This document shows, piece by piece, positions 1-7,598 of a DNA stretch of 64,000 bases. Under the pieces are notes generated by a model. It searched no databases and was not told the origin of the DNA. It was given only the letters and a program-made list of their open reading frames with translations. The position numbers and the translations under genes are program-made. The DNA is from Microbacterium sp. H1-D42 (GTDB lineage Bacteria > Actinomycetota > Actinomycetes > Actinomycetales > Microbacteriaceae): the NCBI RefSeq assembly GCF_022637555.1, contig NZ_CP093342.1:3534001-3598000 (forward strand). Reading direction: 5' to 3'. Position 1 is the stretch's first letter. Each line of letters begins with the position of its first letter.

Positions 1-254
1 TGCACGACGACCTCGTCGACGGCGCCCTCCGCGCGAACGGCCGCACGCACGGCAGTGCAGGTGTCCTCGTGCAGCATGCAGCAGTCCACAGCGACGATCG
101 CGATGCGCTCCAGCACCAGGGCGCGCACCGACAGTGCATCGCGCACACCCGTGCTGCCGGAGGTGCGCGCCGCAAAGCCCGACATCGCCGTTCCGGTCGG
201 CACCTCGACGGTTCGCACCGCGGCGCCGACGCGCAGCATCCCAGCATCCGACAT
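1..254 (-). CDS. Neutral/alkaline ceramidase-like protein, N-terminal fragment
   Basis: On the minus strand an ATG at 254-252 opens a frame of at least 84 residues that leaves the window with no stop. It begins MSDAGMLRVGAAVRTVEVP, followed by GFAARTSG, DALSVRALVLE and a hydrophobic strand ending VDCCMLHED. This order (beta-hairpin start, a 'Gf.aR' segment, 'd.L..RALvl', then a strand ending in Asp) resembles the first strands of the neutral ceramidase amidohydrolase fold. The zinc ligands would lie beyond the window, so the assignment rests on the N-terminal pattern only. The gene is divergent from the oxidoreductase at 339. No clear Shine-Dalgarno sequence precedes the ATG. In actinobacteria such proteins often sit in sugar-utilisation clusters and need not act on ceramide. 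Confidence 0.55.
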   Translation of the reverse strand, partial: MSDAGMLRVGAAVRTVEVPTGTAMSGFAARTSGSTGVRDALSVRALVLERIAIVAVDCCMLHEDTCTAVRAAVRAEGAVDEVVV

Positions 255-325
255 ACGCCGATGCTCGCACGCCAACCGACACCTCGACCAGCCCCACCAC
301 GCCTTCCCGAGGGGCGGGTGGCGCG

Positions 326-331
326 TAGGCT
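326..331 (+). promoter_or_regulatory. -10 box of a leaderless promoter
   Basis: TAGGCT lies 7 nt before the ATG at 339, so the transcript probably starts at or next to the start codon. No purine-rich ribosome site is present. Confidence 0.5.
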
Positions 332-338
332 CGGGCGC

Positions 339-1286
339 ATGGGTGACAAGGACGCACTGCGGGTCGGGATCGTCGGGGCTGGGGGCATCGCGCCCCCGCA
401 CATCGACGGCTGGCTCGCGCTCGGCGCCGAGGTCAGCATCCTGCGGCGCACCGGCGCGCAGGAACTCGCCGACCTGCACGGCATCCGAGTCATCGACGAC
501 CTCGATCAGCTGATCGACCAGTCCACGATCATCGACATCATCAGCCCGACGACCACCCATCTCGACATCGCGCGCCGCGCGTTCGCCGCGGGGCGCGACG
601 TGGTGTGCGAGAAGCCGCTTGCCGTCACGACCGCAGACGCCGTCGCGCTGGCACAGGCGGCGTCGGATGCCGGCATGCGCCTGTTCCCGGCGCACGTGGT
701 GCGCTACTTCGAGGGCTACCGCCTGCTGAAGGAGCAGATCGCCACGATCGGCACGCTGCTCGAACTCACCTTCCGGCGCACGGTGCCGGCCCCTGATGCG
801 GCGTGGTTCTTCGCGGAGGATGCCGGTGGCGGTCTGATCCGCGACCTGATGATCCACGACCTCGATCAGGCACTGTGGCTGGCGGGCCCCGTCGCCGAGA
901 TCTCGGCCACACAGGATCCGCCGTCGACGGACGGGCAGGTGATGCCGCCGGTATCTGCGCACGCGACGCTCACCCACGCGAACGGCGCTATCAGCCACGT
1001 GCGCGCGGACTGGTTCGGACCCGAAACCGTGTTCCGGTCACAGGCCCAGGTCGTCGGGGCCGACGGCAGTCTCGAATTCGACACCGCCGGGTCGGGCGGT
1101 CGGCGTGAGGGCTATCTGCCGCCGGCATCCGACATCGACCCCTACCAGGCGCAGCTCGCCGACTTTGTCGACGCGCTGCGCACCGGGCACGACGCGCGCG
1201 TCACTCCCGAGGACGGCATCGCCGCCGTGCGGCTGGTGGATGCTGCATACGAGTCACTCCGCACCGGCCGGCCGGTGCTGCTGTAG
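339..1286 (+). CDS. Gfo/Idh/MocA family NAD(P)-dependent oxidoreductase
   Basis: The product has 315 residues. Members of this family oxidise or reduce sugars, inositols and related polyols with NAD(P) in the cytoplasm. The N-terminal Rossmann motif is VGIVGAGGIAPPHIDGW (about residues 7-23). The conserved EKP loop appears as CEKPLAVT near residue 90, and the C-terminal domain has RDLMIHDLDQALWL around residue 170, containing the D...H pair typical of the active site. The open frame continues upstream of 339, but the N-terminal extension is Arg/His-rich and unlike the family, whereas MGDKDALRVGIVG matches a normal start and has a -10-like TAGGCT 7 nt upstream. The substrate cannot be read from the sequence. 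The divergent ceramidase-like gene suggests a shared catabolic role, but this is only inferred. Confidence 0.85.
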   Translation: MGDKDALRVGIVGAGGIAPPHIDGWLALGAEVSILRRTGAQELADLHGIRVIDDLDQLIDQSTIIDIISPTTTHLDIARRAFAAGRDVVCEKPLAVTTADAVALAQAASDAGMRLFPAHVVRYFEGYRLLKEQIATIGTLLELTFRRTVPAPDAAWFFAEDAGGGLIRDLMIHDLDQALWLAGPVAEISATQDPPSTDGQVMPPVSAHATLTHANGAISHVRADWFGPETVFRSQAQVVGADGSLEFDTAGSGGRREGYLPPASDIDPYQAQLADFVDALRTGHDARVTPEDGIAAVRLVDAAYESLRTGRPVLL

Positions 1287-1313
1287 GAGTCGCTTCCGGG
1301 GGCACGGAAGCCG

Positions 1314-2771
1314 TCACGCCCGCAGGCTGAACGGCTTCACGATCACGCGTCGGCGGTCGCGCACCCAGACGGCGCCGTCCACCCGGTGCTCGACTCGCGT
1401 CGTGAAGCGATAGCGGTACGAGACGACTCGCACCCAGTGCGGTGCCGCACCGGCGAACGGGTCGTGGCGCAGCAGCTGCAGAGTCGCGGCGTCGGCCTCG
1501 AGAAGTCGCACGAGCAGCACCGAGAACCAGTCCTCGAGCGAGTGGCCCAGCGGCAGGAACCACATCAGCCAGTCCAGCCGCAGGTGGTACGGCGCGAACG
1601 GGCGCGGGATCCGATGCACGTCGCCCGGTTTGCCCTTGAACTCGTACTCCGACCATTCCTCGGCGTCGGGGTCAGCATCCGCCGTCGCCTCGATCACCCA
1701 CTCGATGCGCTCCTTCGTCACGGTGCCGAAGGCGCCGTAGGCGTTGCCCAACTGCCAGCGGTTGAAGCTCGCGTTCATCAGTTGGCGGTGCGCGAAGAGG
1801 TTGCGTATCGCGGGCCAGCTCAGGGCGAGATAGCCGGTAGCGATGACGGCCGTGAGGATGAGCCAGTAGAGCGGCACAGGCGGCGCCTCACCGCGCGGCG
1901 CCCAGCCGGGAACCGCAACGGCCGAGAAGCCCAGCACGATCGTCGCCCAGTTCAGCCAGGCGAAGTTGCCGGTGACCACCAGCCACAGCTGCGTGAGGAA
2001 GATGATCGCCGCGGCGCCGGTGCCGATCCAATCCCAGACCGGGCTGTCGACCCAGATCCCGACCAGCGGTGCGAACAGCAGGAACGGCACCACCAGCTGC
2101 GCGAAGTGGTTGCCGAGCACCTCGCCCTTGTGGAACCACCGCGGCAGCAGATGCGCCTGTCGGCTGAGCGGACCGGGCATGGGCTGCGTCTCATGGTGGT
2201 AGGTCAGCGCCGTCAGATCGCGCCACTCACGCCCACCGCGGATCTTGATCATCCCGGCGCCGAACTCCAGTCGGAACAGCAGCCACCAGAACAGCACGAC
2301 CACCAGCGTCGGCGGCGGCTGAGCGGCCGAGCCGAGGAACGCCGCGAGAAATCCGGCTTCGAGCAGCAGCATCTCCCACCCGAACGAGTAGAACGTCTGC
2401 CCGATGCTGACGATCGACATGTAGCCGCCCCACAGCAGCAGAAAGCACACCATCGGCAACCACGGTGGGCCCAGCTGCGGCACACCGATCACCAGCACCA
2501 CAGCCATGGCCATGCCGGCCCAGCACAGCGAGGCGAGTCGCCGATCCGTGTAGCGCACGCGCGAGAAGAGCGTCGGATGCAGCATCCGACGCCGTCTGCT
2601 CGACCCGGCCACCCAGGCGAGCAGGTCGGGCGCCGGGAGCAGCCCGCGCTCTCCGAGCAGCGGACGGAACTGGTTCAGGGTCGACAGGAAGGCGACGAGG
2701 TAGAGCGCCGCGATGCCGCGCTGCAGCGCCTCGCGCGCGAAGCCGTAGTCGACGGCGGCGAACCCGTCCAT
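1314..2771 (-). CDS. Lipase maturation factor family membrane protein
   Basis: The product has 485 residues and is a polytopic membrane protein with about ten hydrophobic segments in its first 300 residues. Family features include RLEFGAGMIKIRGGREWRDLTALTY split over residues ~168-192 (the conserved 'g.iKlr.gd..WrdLtaL.yHyetQP' block, here followed by HHETQPMPGPLS) and a C-terminal soluble half with EFKGKPGDVHRIPRP and APYHLRLDWLMWF. In vertebrates LMF1 helps lipases fold in the ER; the role of the bacterial homologues is unknown. The length is close to the family norm. TAGCCT lies 6 nt upstream of the ATG on the coding strand, so the gene is probably leaderless. It is convergent with the oxidoreductase and transcribed alone. 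Confidence 0.85.
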   Translation of the reverse strand: MDGFAAVDYGFAREALQRGIAALYLVAFLSTLNQFRPLLGERGLLPAPDLLAWVAGSSRRRRMLHPTLFSRVRYTDRRLASLCWAGMAMAVVLVIGVPQLGPPWLPMVCFLLLWGGYMSIVSIGQTFYSFGWEMLLLEAGFLAAFLGSAAQPPPTLVVVLFWWLLFRLEFGAGMIKIRGGREWRDLTALTYHHETQPMPGPLSRQAHLLPRWFHKGEVLGNHFAQLVVPFLLFAPLVGIWVDSPVWDWIGTGAAAIIFLTQLWLVVTGNFAWLNWATIVLGFSAVAVPGWAPRGEAPPVPLYWLILTAVIATGYLALSWPAIRNLFAHRQLMNASFNRWQLGNAYGAFGTVTKERIEWVIEATADADPDAEEWSEYEFKGKPGDVHRIPRPFAPYHLRLDWLMWFLPLGHSLEDWFSVLLVRLLEADAATLQLLRHDPFAGAAPHWVRVVSYRYRFTTRVEHRVDGAVWVRDRRRVIVKPFSLRA

Positions 2772-2777
2772 GTCAGC

Positions 2778-2783
2778 AGGCTA
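2778..2783 (-). promoter_or_regulatory. -10 box of a leaderless promoter
   Basis: Read on the minus strand TAGCCT is followed by six bases (GCTGAC) and the ATG at 2771-2769. Confidence 0.5.
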
Positions 2784-2797
2784 CGCCGGGTGACGCC

Positions 2798-2835
2798 GCG
2801 AAGGGCGCCGTGGCCGAAGCCACGACGCCCTTCGC
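2798..2835 (-). terminator. Hairpin behind the betaine ABC operon
   Basis: A 16-bp stem with one mismatch (2798-2813 with 2820-2835) and a 6-nt loop begins 12 bases beyond the stop of the binding-protein gene. There is no U-tract, as is common in GC-rich genomes. The same hairpin lies upstream of the lipase maturation factor promoter. Confidence 0.65.
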
Positions 2836-2846
2836 AGATGCAGGTG

Positions 2847-3764
2847 TTACTCGGTGACCAGCCAGTCGATCTGGTCGCCGTTCTCCTCGATCCACTTGTC
2901 GACAGCCTCTTCGGACTTGTCCTTGTACTCATCGGAGGTGACGAGGCTCTCCAGCGCGCCGTACTGCTCGTCGGTCAGCTTGACCTTCTCGATGAAGTCG
3001 GCGGCCTCGGGGAACTCCTCGGCAAAGCCGAGCTTGCCGAGGAAGTGCAGTCCCTCGGTCTCGCCCATGGCGCCCTTCGGGTCCTTGAGATCCTTCATCG
3101 GCCACGCGTCGTTGGCCCAGAACGGACGCCACAGTGTGACGACGATCGGGTCCTCCTTCGCGACGGCCGTGTCGAGCGTGGCGAGCATGCCACCGGTCGA
3201 CGACGTGACGAGCTCGTAGTCCTTGTCGAGGCCGTACTCCGGGATCGCCTTCTCCTGCACGGCCTTGGTGAGGCCGGCGCCGGGCTCGATGCCGATGATC
3301 TTGCCGTCGAACAGGTCGGCGTTGGCCTTGAGGTCGTCGATGGAGTTGATGTCTGTCATGTACTCGGGCACGGCCATGGTCAGCACTGCGCCGTCGTAGT
3401 AGGTGCCGAGATCTTCGATCTTGTCGCCGTACTCCTCCATGTACGAGGCGTGCGTGACCTCGGACCACGCCGACGGGTACATGTCGATGTCGCCCTGGGC
3501 GAGCGCGGTGTAGAGAGGGCCGGCGTCGACGACGTCTTCCATCTCGATGTCGTAGCCCAGCTTCTCGAGCTGGTCGGCCAGCAGGTACGCCGTGCTCAGG
3601 CCGTCAGTCCACGCGGGGAGGAACCCCATCGTGATGGTGCCCTTCTCGTCGCCTCCGGGTGCGCCCGCGTCGCCGTCGCCGGAGTCGCCACTGGCGCAGC
3701 CGGTCAGGATGAGCGACGCCGCAGCTCCCAGCGCGACGATTCCGGTCAGGTGCCTCTTGTTCAT
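2847..3764 (-). CDS. Glycine betaine/proline-type ABC transporter substrate-binding lipoprotein
   Basis: The product has 305 residues and is the extracellular receptor of an osmoprotectant importer. It has a lipoprotein signal peptide, MNKRHLTGIVALGAAASLIL followed by the lipobox LTGC, with Cys at residue 23. The mature part has the OpuAC/ProX type II binding fold: TITMGFLPAWTDGLSTAYLL near the start, DIDMYPSAWSEVTHASYM, IGIEPGAGLTKAVQEK and LWRPFWANDAW. Trp and aromatic residues in these loops are the kind that cage quaternary amines. The ATG at 3764 was preferred over one at 3785 because AAAGAAGGA lies just before it. It is the last gene of a three-gene operon after the ATPase and permease, with a 66-nt gap behind the permease. 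Confidence 0.92.
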   Translation of the reverse strand: MNKRHLTGIVALGAAASLILTGCASGDSGDGDAGAPGGDEKGTITMGFLPAWTDGLSTAYLLADQLEKLGYDIEMEDVVDAGPLYTALAQGDIDMYPSAWSEVTHASYMEEYGDKIEDLGTYYDGAVLTMAVPEYMTDINSIDDLKANADLFDGKIIGIEPGAGLTKAVQEKAIPEYGLDKDYELVTSSTGGMLATLDTAVAKEDPIVVTLWRPFWANDAWPMKDLKDPKGAMGETEGLHFLGKLGFAEEFPEAADFIEKVKLTDEQYGALESLVTSDEYKDKSEEAVDKWIEENGDQIDWLVTE

Positions 3765-3830
3765 GATGCTTCCTTCTTTCTTCACGTATGTCTCACGCGT
3801 TCCGTATGTGGTGCTGTTCAGAGAGATGTT

Positions 3831-4763
3831 TCAGTGGGCGGCGATCGAGTCGGGGGTCTGAGCGGATGCCGTGGCAACTTCGCGACGCGCCATCTCACGA
3901 CGGCGCCGCAGGAGGCCCAGCAGCGAAGAGCGCGATCCGCCGGGATTGCCGAGCGCCGCGGTGACCCGGTCGAGGTACACGGCGATGAACACGACGCCGA
4001 GACCGGCCTCGATGCCCTGCGCCACGTTGATGGTCGCCAGCGCCGCGACGACCTCCTTGCCGAGGCCGGGAGCACCGGCCATTCCGGCGATGACGGCCAT
4101 CGAGAGGGCCAGCATGATGACCTGGTTGACGCCGGCCATGATGGTCGGCATCGCCAGGGGCAGCTGGATGCCGCGCAGGATCTGGCCGGGCGACGCGCCG
4201 AACGCATGACCGGCCTCGACCGTCTCGGCATCGACACCGCGGATGCCCAGTTCGGTGAGCCGGACGCCAGGAGGCAGTGAGAAGATCACCGTGGCGATCA
4301 CACCCGGCACGAAGCCGAGGCTGAAGAAGATGATCACCGGGATCAGGTACACCAGCGACGGCATGGTCTGCATCAGATCGAGCACGGGCTTGATGACCGT
4401 GCTGACCGTGTCGTTGCGCGCCGCCCAGATGCCCAAGGGCACCGCGATCGCGACCGTGACGAGCGTGGCGAGCAGCACCAGCGCCAGGGTCTGCATCGAG
4501 GTCTCCCACTGACCGACGCCGATGATGATGACGAACATCACCACAGTGCCGACCGCGAGCTGCCATGAGCGCACCAGCCAGGCGATCAGCGCGAAGATGA
4601 GGATCATCACGGGCGCCGGCGGCGACATCAGGATGTTCGCCAGGCCCTCAGCGAGGAAGCCGACGAAGGCCGAGATCGCGTCGGTCAGCCAATCGAGGTT
4701 GTCGCGGATCCAGTCGACGAGGCTCTTGCCCCATTCACCGATCGGAATGTCGAAGCCGTCCAT
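3831..4763 (-). CDS. Glycine betaine/proline-type ABC transporter permease
   Basis: The product has 310 residues and is the membrane channel of the importer. About six transmembrane helices are visible, beginning with VMILIFALIAWLVRSWQLAV and VVMFVIIIGVG. The cytoplasmic EAA-type loop that contacts the ATPase is EAGHAFGASPGQILRGIQLP at about residues 187-206. The N-terminus (DGFDIPIGEWGKSLVDWIRD) resembles ProW/OpuAB permeases. The C-terminus has an Arg-rich tail (LLGLLRRRREMARREV). Its ATG overlaps the stop of the ATPase gene by one base (TGATG), so the two are translationally coupled. The gene is the middle of the operon 6064-2847. Confidence 0.93.
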   Translation of the reverse strand: MDGFDIPIGEWGKSLVDWIRDNLDWLTDAISAFVGFLAEGLANILMSPPAPVMILIFALIAWLVRSWQLAVGTVVMFVIIIGVGQWETSMQTLALVLLATLVTVAIAVPLGIWAARNDTVSTVIKPVLDLMQTMPSLVYLIPVIIFFSLGFVPGVIATVIFSLPPGVRLTELGIRGVDAETVEAGHAFGASPGQILRGIQLPLAMPTIMAGVNQVIMLALSMAVIAGMAGAPGLGKEVVAALATINVAQGIEAGLGVVFIAVYLDRVTAALGNPGGSRSSLLGLLRRRREMARREVATASAQTPDSIAAH

Positions 4764-6064
4764 CAGCGCACCCCCTCAGCATCCGGAGTCGAGCCGTCGA
4801 CGGCGGACGCCGCCGCCTCGAGCACCTCGTCGATCATGGTGGCCGACATCGGCTGCAGCGGGATCGTCAGCTCACCGGTCGCGCCGGTGCCGGGGCCGAG
4901 AGCGGCCAGCAGCGTGACACGCGGGATCACTCCGGTGAGGCGTCCATCGGCATCCGTCACTGCCAGCGGCAGCGACGACTCGACCGACGGGATGAACAAG
5001 TTCATCAGGATCTCGTCCTCGTCCACGCTCTGCGGCGCGGGCTTGAGGATGGATGCCAGTGACGTCTCACCCTTGCGGACGAGCTTCACGGCATCCCGGT
5101 CGGTGACGATGCCGATGAGCTTGCGGTCGCGGCCGACGACGTACGTCGCCGACATGTACGCGTCGCGCATCTGTCGCAGCGCCGTGCGCGGACCCGCCGT
5201 GTCGTTGACGACAGGACGGGCAGGCTCCATGACGTTCGCAGCGGTGAGCACACGGGCGCGGTCGACATCCTGCACGAACTGCTCGACGTAGTCGTTGGCA
5301 GGGTCGGTGAGGATGTCCTCTGGCGTGCCGATCTGCACGATGCGACCATCGCGCATGACGGCGATGCGGTCGCCGAGGAACATCGCCTCGTTGAGGTCGT
5401 GGGTGATGAAGATGATGGTCTTCTGCAGCTTCGCCTGCAGATCGACCAGCTGCTCCTGCATCTCGCGGCGGATCAGCGGGTCGAGGGCGCTGAACGCCTC
5501 GTCCATCAGCAGGATCTCGGTGTCTGCGGCGAGCGCGCGGGCGATGCCGACGCGCTGCTGCATGCCACCGGAGAGCTCGGACGGCAGCTTGTCGCCCCAT
5601 CCGTTCAGGCCCACCAGTTGGAGGATCTCCTCGGCTTTGGCGAGGCGCTCGTCCTTGCCGACGCCTCGCAGCTCGAGCGCGTAGGCGACGTTCGCGGCCA
5701 CCGTGCGGTGCGGCAGCAGCGCGAAGTGCTGGAACACCATGGACACACGACTGCGCCGGATCTCGCGCAGCTTCGCCGGCGGGGCCTTCGCGATGTCGTC
5801 GCCGCCGATGATCACCTCGCCGTCGGTGATGTCGTGCAGACCGTTCAGCATGCGGATGAGCGTGGACTTGCCGGAACCCGACAGGCCCATGATGACGAAG
5901 GTCTCACCGCGGTTCACGGTGAAGCTCGCGTCGATCACTGCGGCGGTGCCGGCATCCTGCACCTGCGTACGGGACTCACCGGCCTTCAGGCGCTTGACGG
6001 CCTGCTGTGGATTTCGGCCGAACACCTTGTAGAGATTGTGCGCTTCGAGAGCGGTTTCGGACAC
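4763..6064 (-). CDS. Glycine betaine/proline-type ABC transporter ATPase with CBS domains
   Basis: The product has 433 residues from the GTG at 6064 and energises the importer. Walker A is GLSGSGKST, the signature is LSGGMQQR, Walker B is ILLMDEAFSALD and the switch is FITHD. The N-terminal stretch AHNLYKVFGRNPQQAVKRL and the long regulatory C-terminus with two CBS repeats (around VVGRDRKLIGIVTDRDAV and VTDADGRLTGVIPRV) are typical of ProV/OpuAA. In that family the CBS pair senses ionic strength. A GTG at 6082 is also possible, but GGGGGA sits just before 6064. It is first in the operon. No clear promoter was recognised in the region upstream. Confidence 0.93.
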   Translation of the reverse strand: MSETALEAHNLYKVFGRNPQQAVKRLKAGESRTQVQDAGTAAVIDASFTVNRGETFVIMGLSGSGKSTLIRMLNGLHDITDGEVIIGGDDIAKAPPAKLREIRRSRVSMVFQHFALLPHRTVAANVAYALELRGVGKDERLAKAEEILQLVGLNGWGDKLPSELSGGMQQRVGIARALAADTEILLMDEAFSALDPLIRREMQEQLVDLQAKLQKTIIFITHDLNEAMFLGDRIAVMRDGRIVQIGTPEDILTDPANDYVEQFVQDVDRARVLTAANVMEPARPVVNDTAGPRTALRQMRDAYMSATYVVGRDRKLIGIVTDRDAVKLVRKGETSLASILKPAPQSVDEDEILMNLFIPSVESSLPLAVTDADGRLTGVIPRVTLLAALGPGTGATGELTIPLQPMSATMIDEVLEAAASAVDGSTPDAEGVR

Positions 6065-6358
6065 GTTTCCCCCGTGGCTCACCTCGGGTTGCGGGAGCCA
6101 AAATCGGTTACGCCCGGGTGATGTTCACAAGGCCGCTTCGAAGCTGTGCGGGCGGCTCGGGCGACGGATTTCGGATCCGCGCAGAGAACATCGACCTTAC
6201 GCTCGCGACTCTCCCGGAGCACAGCTGAAAACGAAGAGAGCACGACCGCGGACTGGTCGTACGGGCATGAGCCCGTCTTTCTACGTAATCATGGTCGCCC
6301 GGCTGAACCAAACCGAGGAAGGGATCGAGACAAGGACGTTACCCGCCTTTCACGTGGT
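6065..6358. other. Intergenic region upstream of the betaine operon
   Basis: The 294-nt gap behind the methyltransferase stop contains no convincing gene. It is less GC-rich than its surroundings and has two small hairpins, 6243-6259 (arms CGACC/GGTCG) and 6265-6280 (ACGGGC with a 4-nt loop), which may end the methyltransferase transcript. The osmoprotectant operon promoter is expected here, but I cannot place it with confidence. Confidence 0.4.
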
Positions 6359-7537
6359 CTACGCCCGCTTAATTGACCTGGTCACCGTGAATTTCGAGGT
6401 ACGCGTGATCTGCTCGGTGGGCCCGACCTCGCGGGTCAGCACTCTGCGGTGGTCGAGATGCGAATTGAAGACGGTCCACACCTCGCCGCCTTCACGAGTC
6501 AGCCTCGCCGCCGCCTCGATGAGACGGTGACCGGCCCCTTCGTGCACGCTCGCGCCGAGGTGGAACGGAGGGTTCAACAGCACCAGATCGGCGCTGCCGT
6601 CGCCGAGGTCGGACCCGGCGTCGTCGAGGGTGACCGTGATGCGATCCTGCAGGTCGTTAGCCGCGACTGTGGCGCGCGTCGAGCGCACGGCCGCTGCCGA
6701 GCGATCGGTCGCGATGATCGTGGCAGGCGGATGCTGCAGCGCGAACGCCACGGCGAGTGCGCCCGTCCCGCAGCCGAGGTCGACGACCATGGGGCGGGCG
6801 GCCACGGCCGAACTGCCGGAGGCGAGGGCGGGCATGGCGTCGAGCAGCGCCCGCGTGCCGATGTCGAGCTTCGCCCCCGCGAATGCTCCGCCGTATGCGC
6901 ACAGCACGAATTCCAGCGACGCCTCTCCCTCTCCCCGCGAGAAACCACTTCCCGGATGAGAAATGACGTGTCTGCTGGTTTCTGGAGCGGGAAGTGGTTT
7001 CTCAGCGGGGTGCGTGGGGGCGGAGGCGACCAGCAGACGGGACTTGCGGGCGGCGCGTTGGGGCTGCACGGCGGCGAAGTGTCGGGCGAGCACGTCGTTC
7101 TGGGCGAGTGTCATGTGCTTGACGCGGCCGCCGGCCACGAGAACGGCGTCGGATGCTGCCCATCGGGCGACAGCATCCGCGATCTCCTCCAGCGCGGCGA
7201 GCGACTTCGGCAGCTGCACCAGCACGACCCGCGCACCGGCGAGCAGCGTCTCATCGAGTTCGTGAGACTGCCAACCGCTCGATCCCAGCGCCCGCGCATT
7301 GTTCACCAGCGCGCGCCGCCCGGTCACGAGATCCTGATGCACGCGGATGCCCGACAGGCCGGCATCCGACAATGCCAGCGTGATGGCGCCGTATTCGTCG
7401 CCGATCACCGCGATCTCGGAGCCGGGCACACCCGCCTCGAGCGCCCACTGCACGAGCAGTTCGTCGGTGGCATCCCACGCCTGCAGGTTGGGCGCCTCGA
7501 CGTCGGGGAATCGGCGCAGCCTGCTGAAGTCGAACAC
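6359..7537 (-). CDS. Class I SAM-dependent methyltransferase, RsmC/RlmG-like
   Basis: The product has 392 residues. The C-terminal half is a small-RNA-methyltransferase-like domain with motif I VVDLGCGTGALAVAFAL, a DRSA acidic loop and the N6/N2-methylating motif NPPFH (LVLLNPPFHLGA). The N-terminal half (FDFSRLRRFPDVEAPNLQAW) is a degenerate duplicated domain, as in the 16S/23S rRNA guanine-N2 methyltransferases RsmC and RlmG. The GTG at 7537 was chosen because VFDFSRLRRFPD matches relatives; longer starts would overlap the divergent gene. Residues ~179-200, between the two domains, are encoded by an inverted-repeat element (6939-7003), giving PAPETSRHVISHPGSGFS, which looks like an in-frame insertion. 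The rRNA target is not deducible. Confidence 0.85.
   Translation of the reverse strand: MFDFSRLRRFPDVEAPNLQAWDATDELLVQWALEAGVPGSEIAVIGDEYGAITLALSDAGLSGIRVHQDLVTGRRALVNNARALGSSGWQSHELDETLLAGARVVLVQLPKSLAALEEIADAVARWAASDAVLVAGGRVKHMTLAQNDVLARHFAAVQPQRAARKSRLLVASAPTHPAEKPLPAPETSRHVISHPGSGFSRGEGEASLEFVLCAYGGAFAGAKLDIGTRALLDAMPALASGSSAVAARPMVVDLGCGTGALAVAFALQHPPATIIATDRSAAAVRSTRATVAANDLQDRITVTLDDAGSDLGDGSADLVLLNPPFHLGASVHEGAGHRLIEAAARLTREGGEVWTVFNSHLDHRRVLTREVGPTEQITRTSKFTVTRSIKRA
6939..7003. repeat. Inverted-repeat element inside the methyltransferase gene
   Basis: Perfect 15-bp arms GAGAAACCACTTCCC (6939-6953) and GGGAAGTGGTTTCTC (6989-7003) enclose 35 nt. The centre holds shortened echoes of the arms (GAGAAATGAC and TGGTTTCT), so the whole is a nested palindrome. 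It has no terminator role within a gene and is translated as part of the linker of the methyltransferase. The element at 35395-35457 has the same geometry but a different sequence. Confidence 0.75.
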
Positions 7538-7585
7538 CCGCCCACGATACCGATCAGAAGCTTCATCGCGGGGCGGTTTGACCGA

Positions 7586-7591
7586 TAGCGT
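7586..7591 (+). promoter_or_regulatory. -10 box of a leaderless promoter
   Basis: TAGCGT lies 7 nt before the ATG at 7599. The intervening GAGAGGC could double as a weak ribosome site, so leaderless initiation is less certain here. Confidence 0.4.
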
Positions 7592-7598
7592 GAGAGGC

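Noticed and set aside
69..338. N-terminal extension of the Gfo/Idh/MocA gene
   Set aside because: The extra 90 residues are His/Arg-rich and overlap the divergent ceramidase-like gene; the family start at 339 has a -10 box.
1386..4280. 964-residue open frame on the plus strand
   Set aside because: It runs antisense across two well-supported genes (lipase maturation factor, betaine-binding protein) and part of a third; the composition is that of a GC-rich shadow frame.
6065..6358. Short open frames in the gap upstream of the betaine operon
   Set aside because: Mutually overlapping, no ribosome sites, no similarity to known small proteins.
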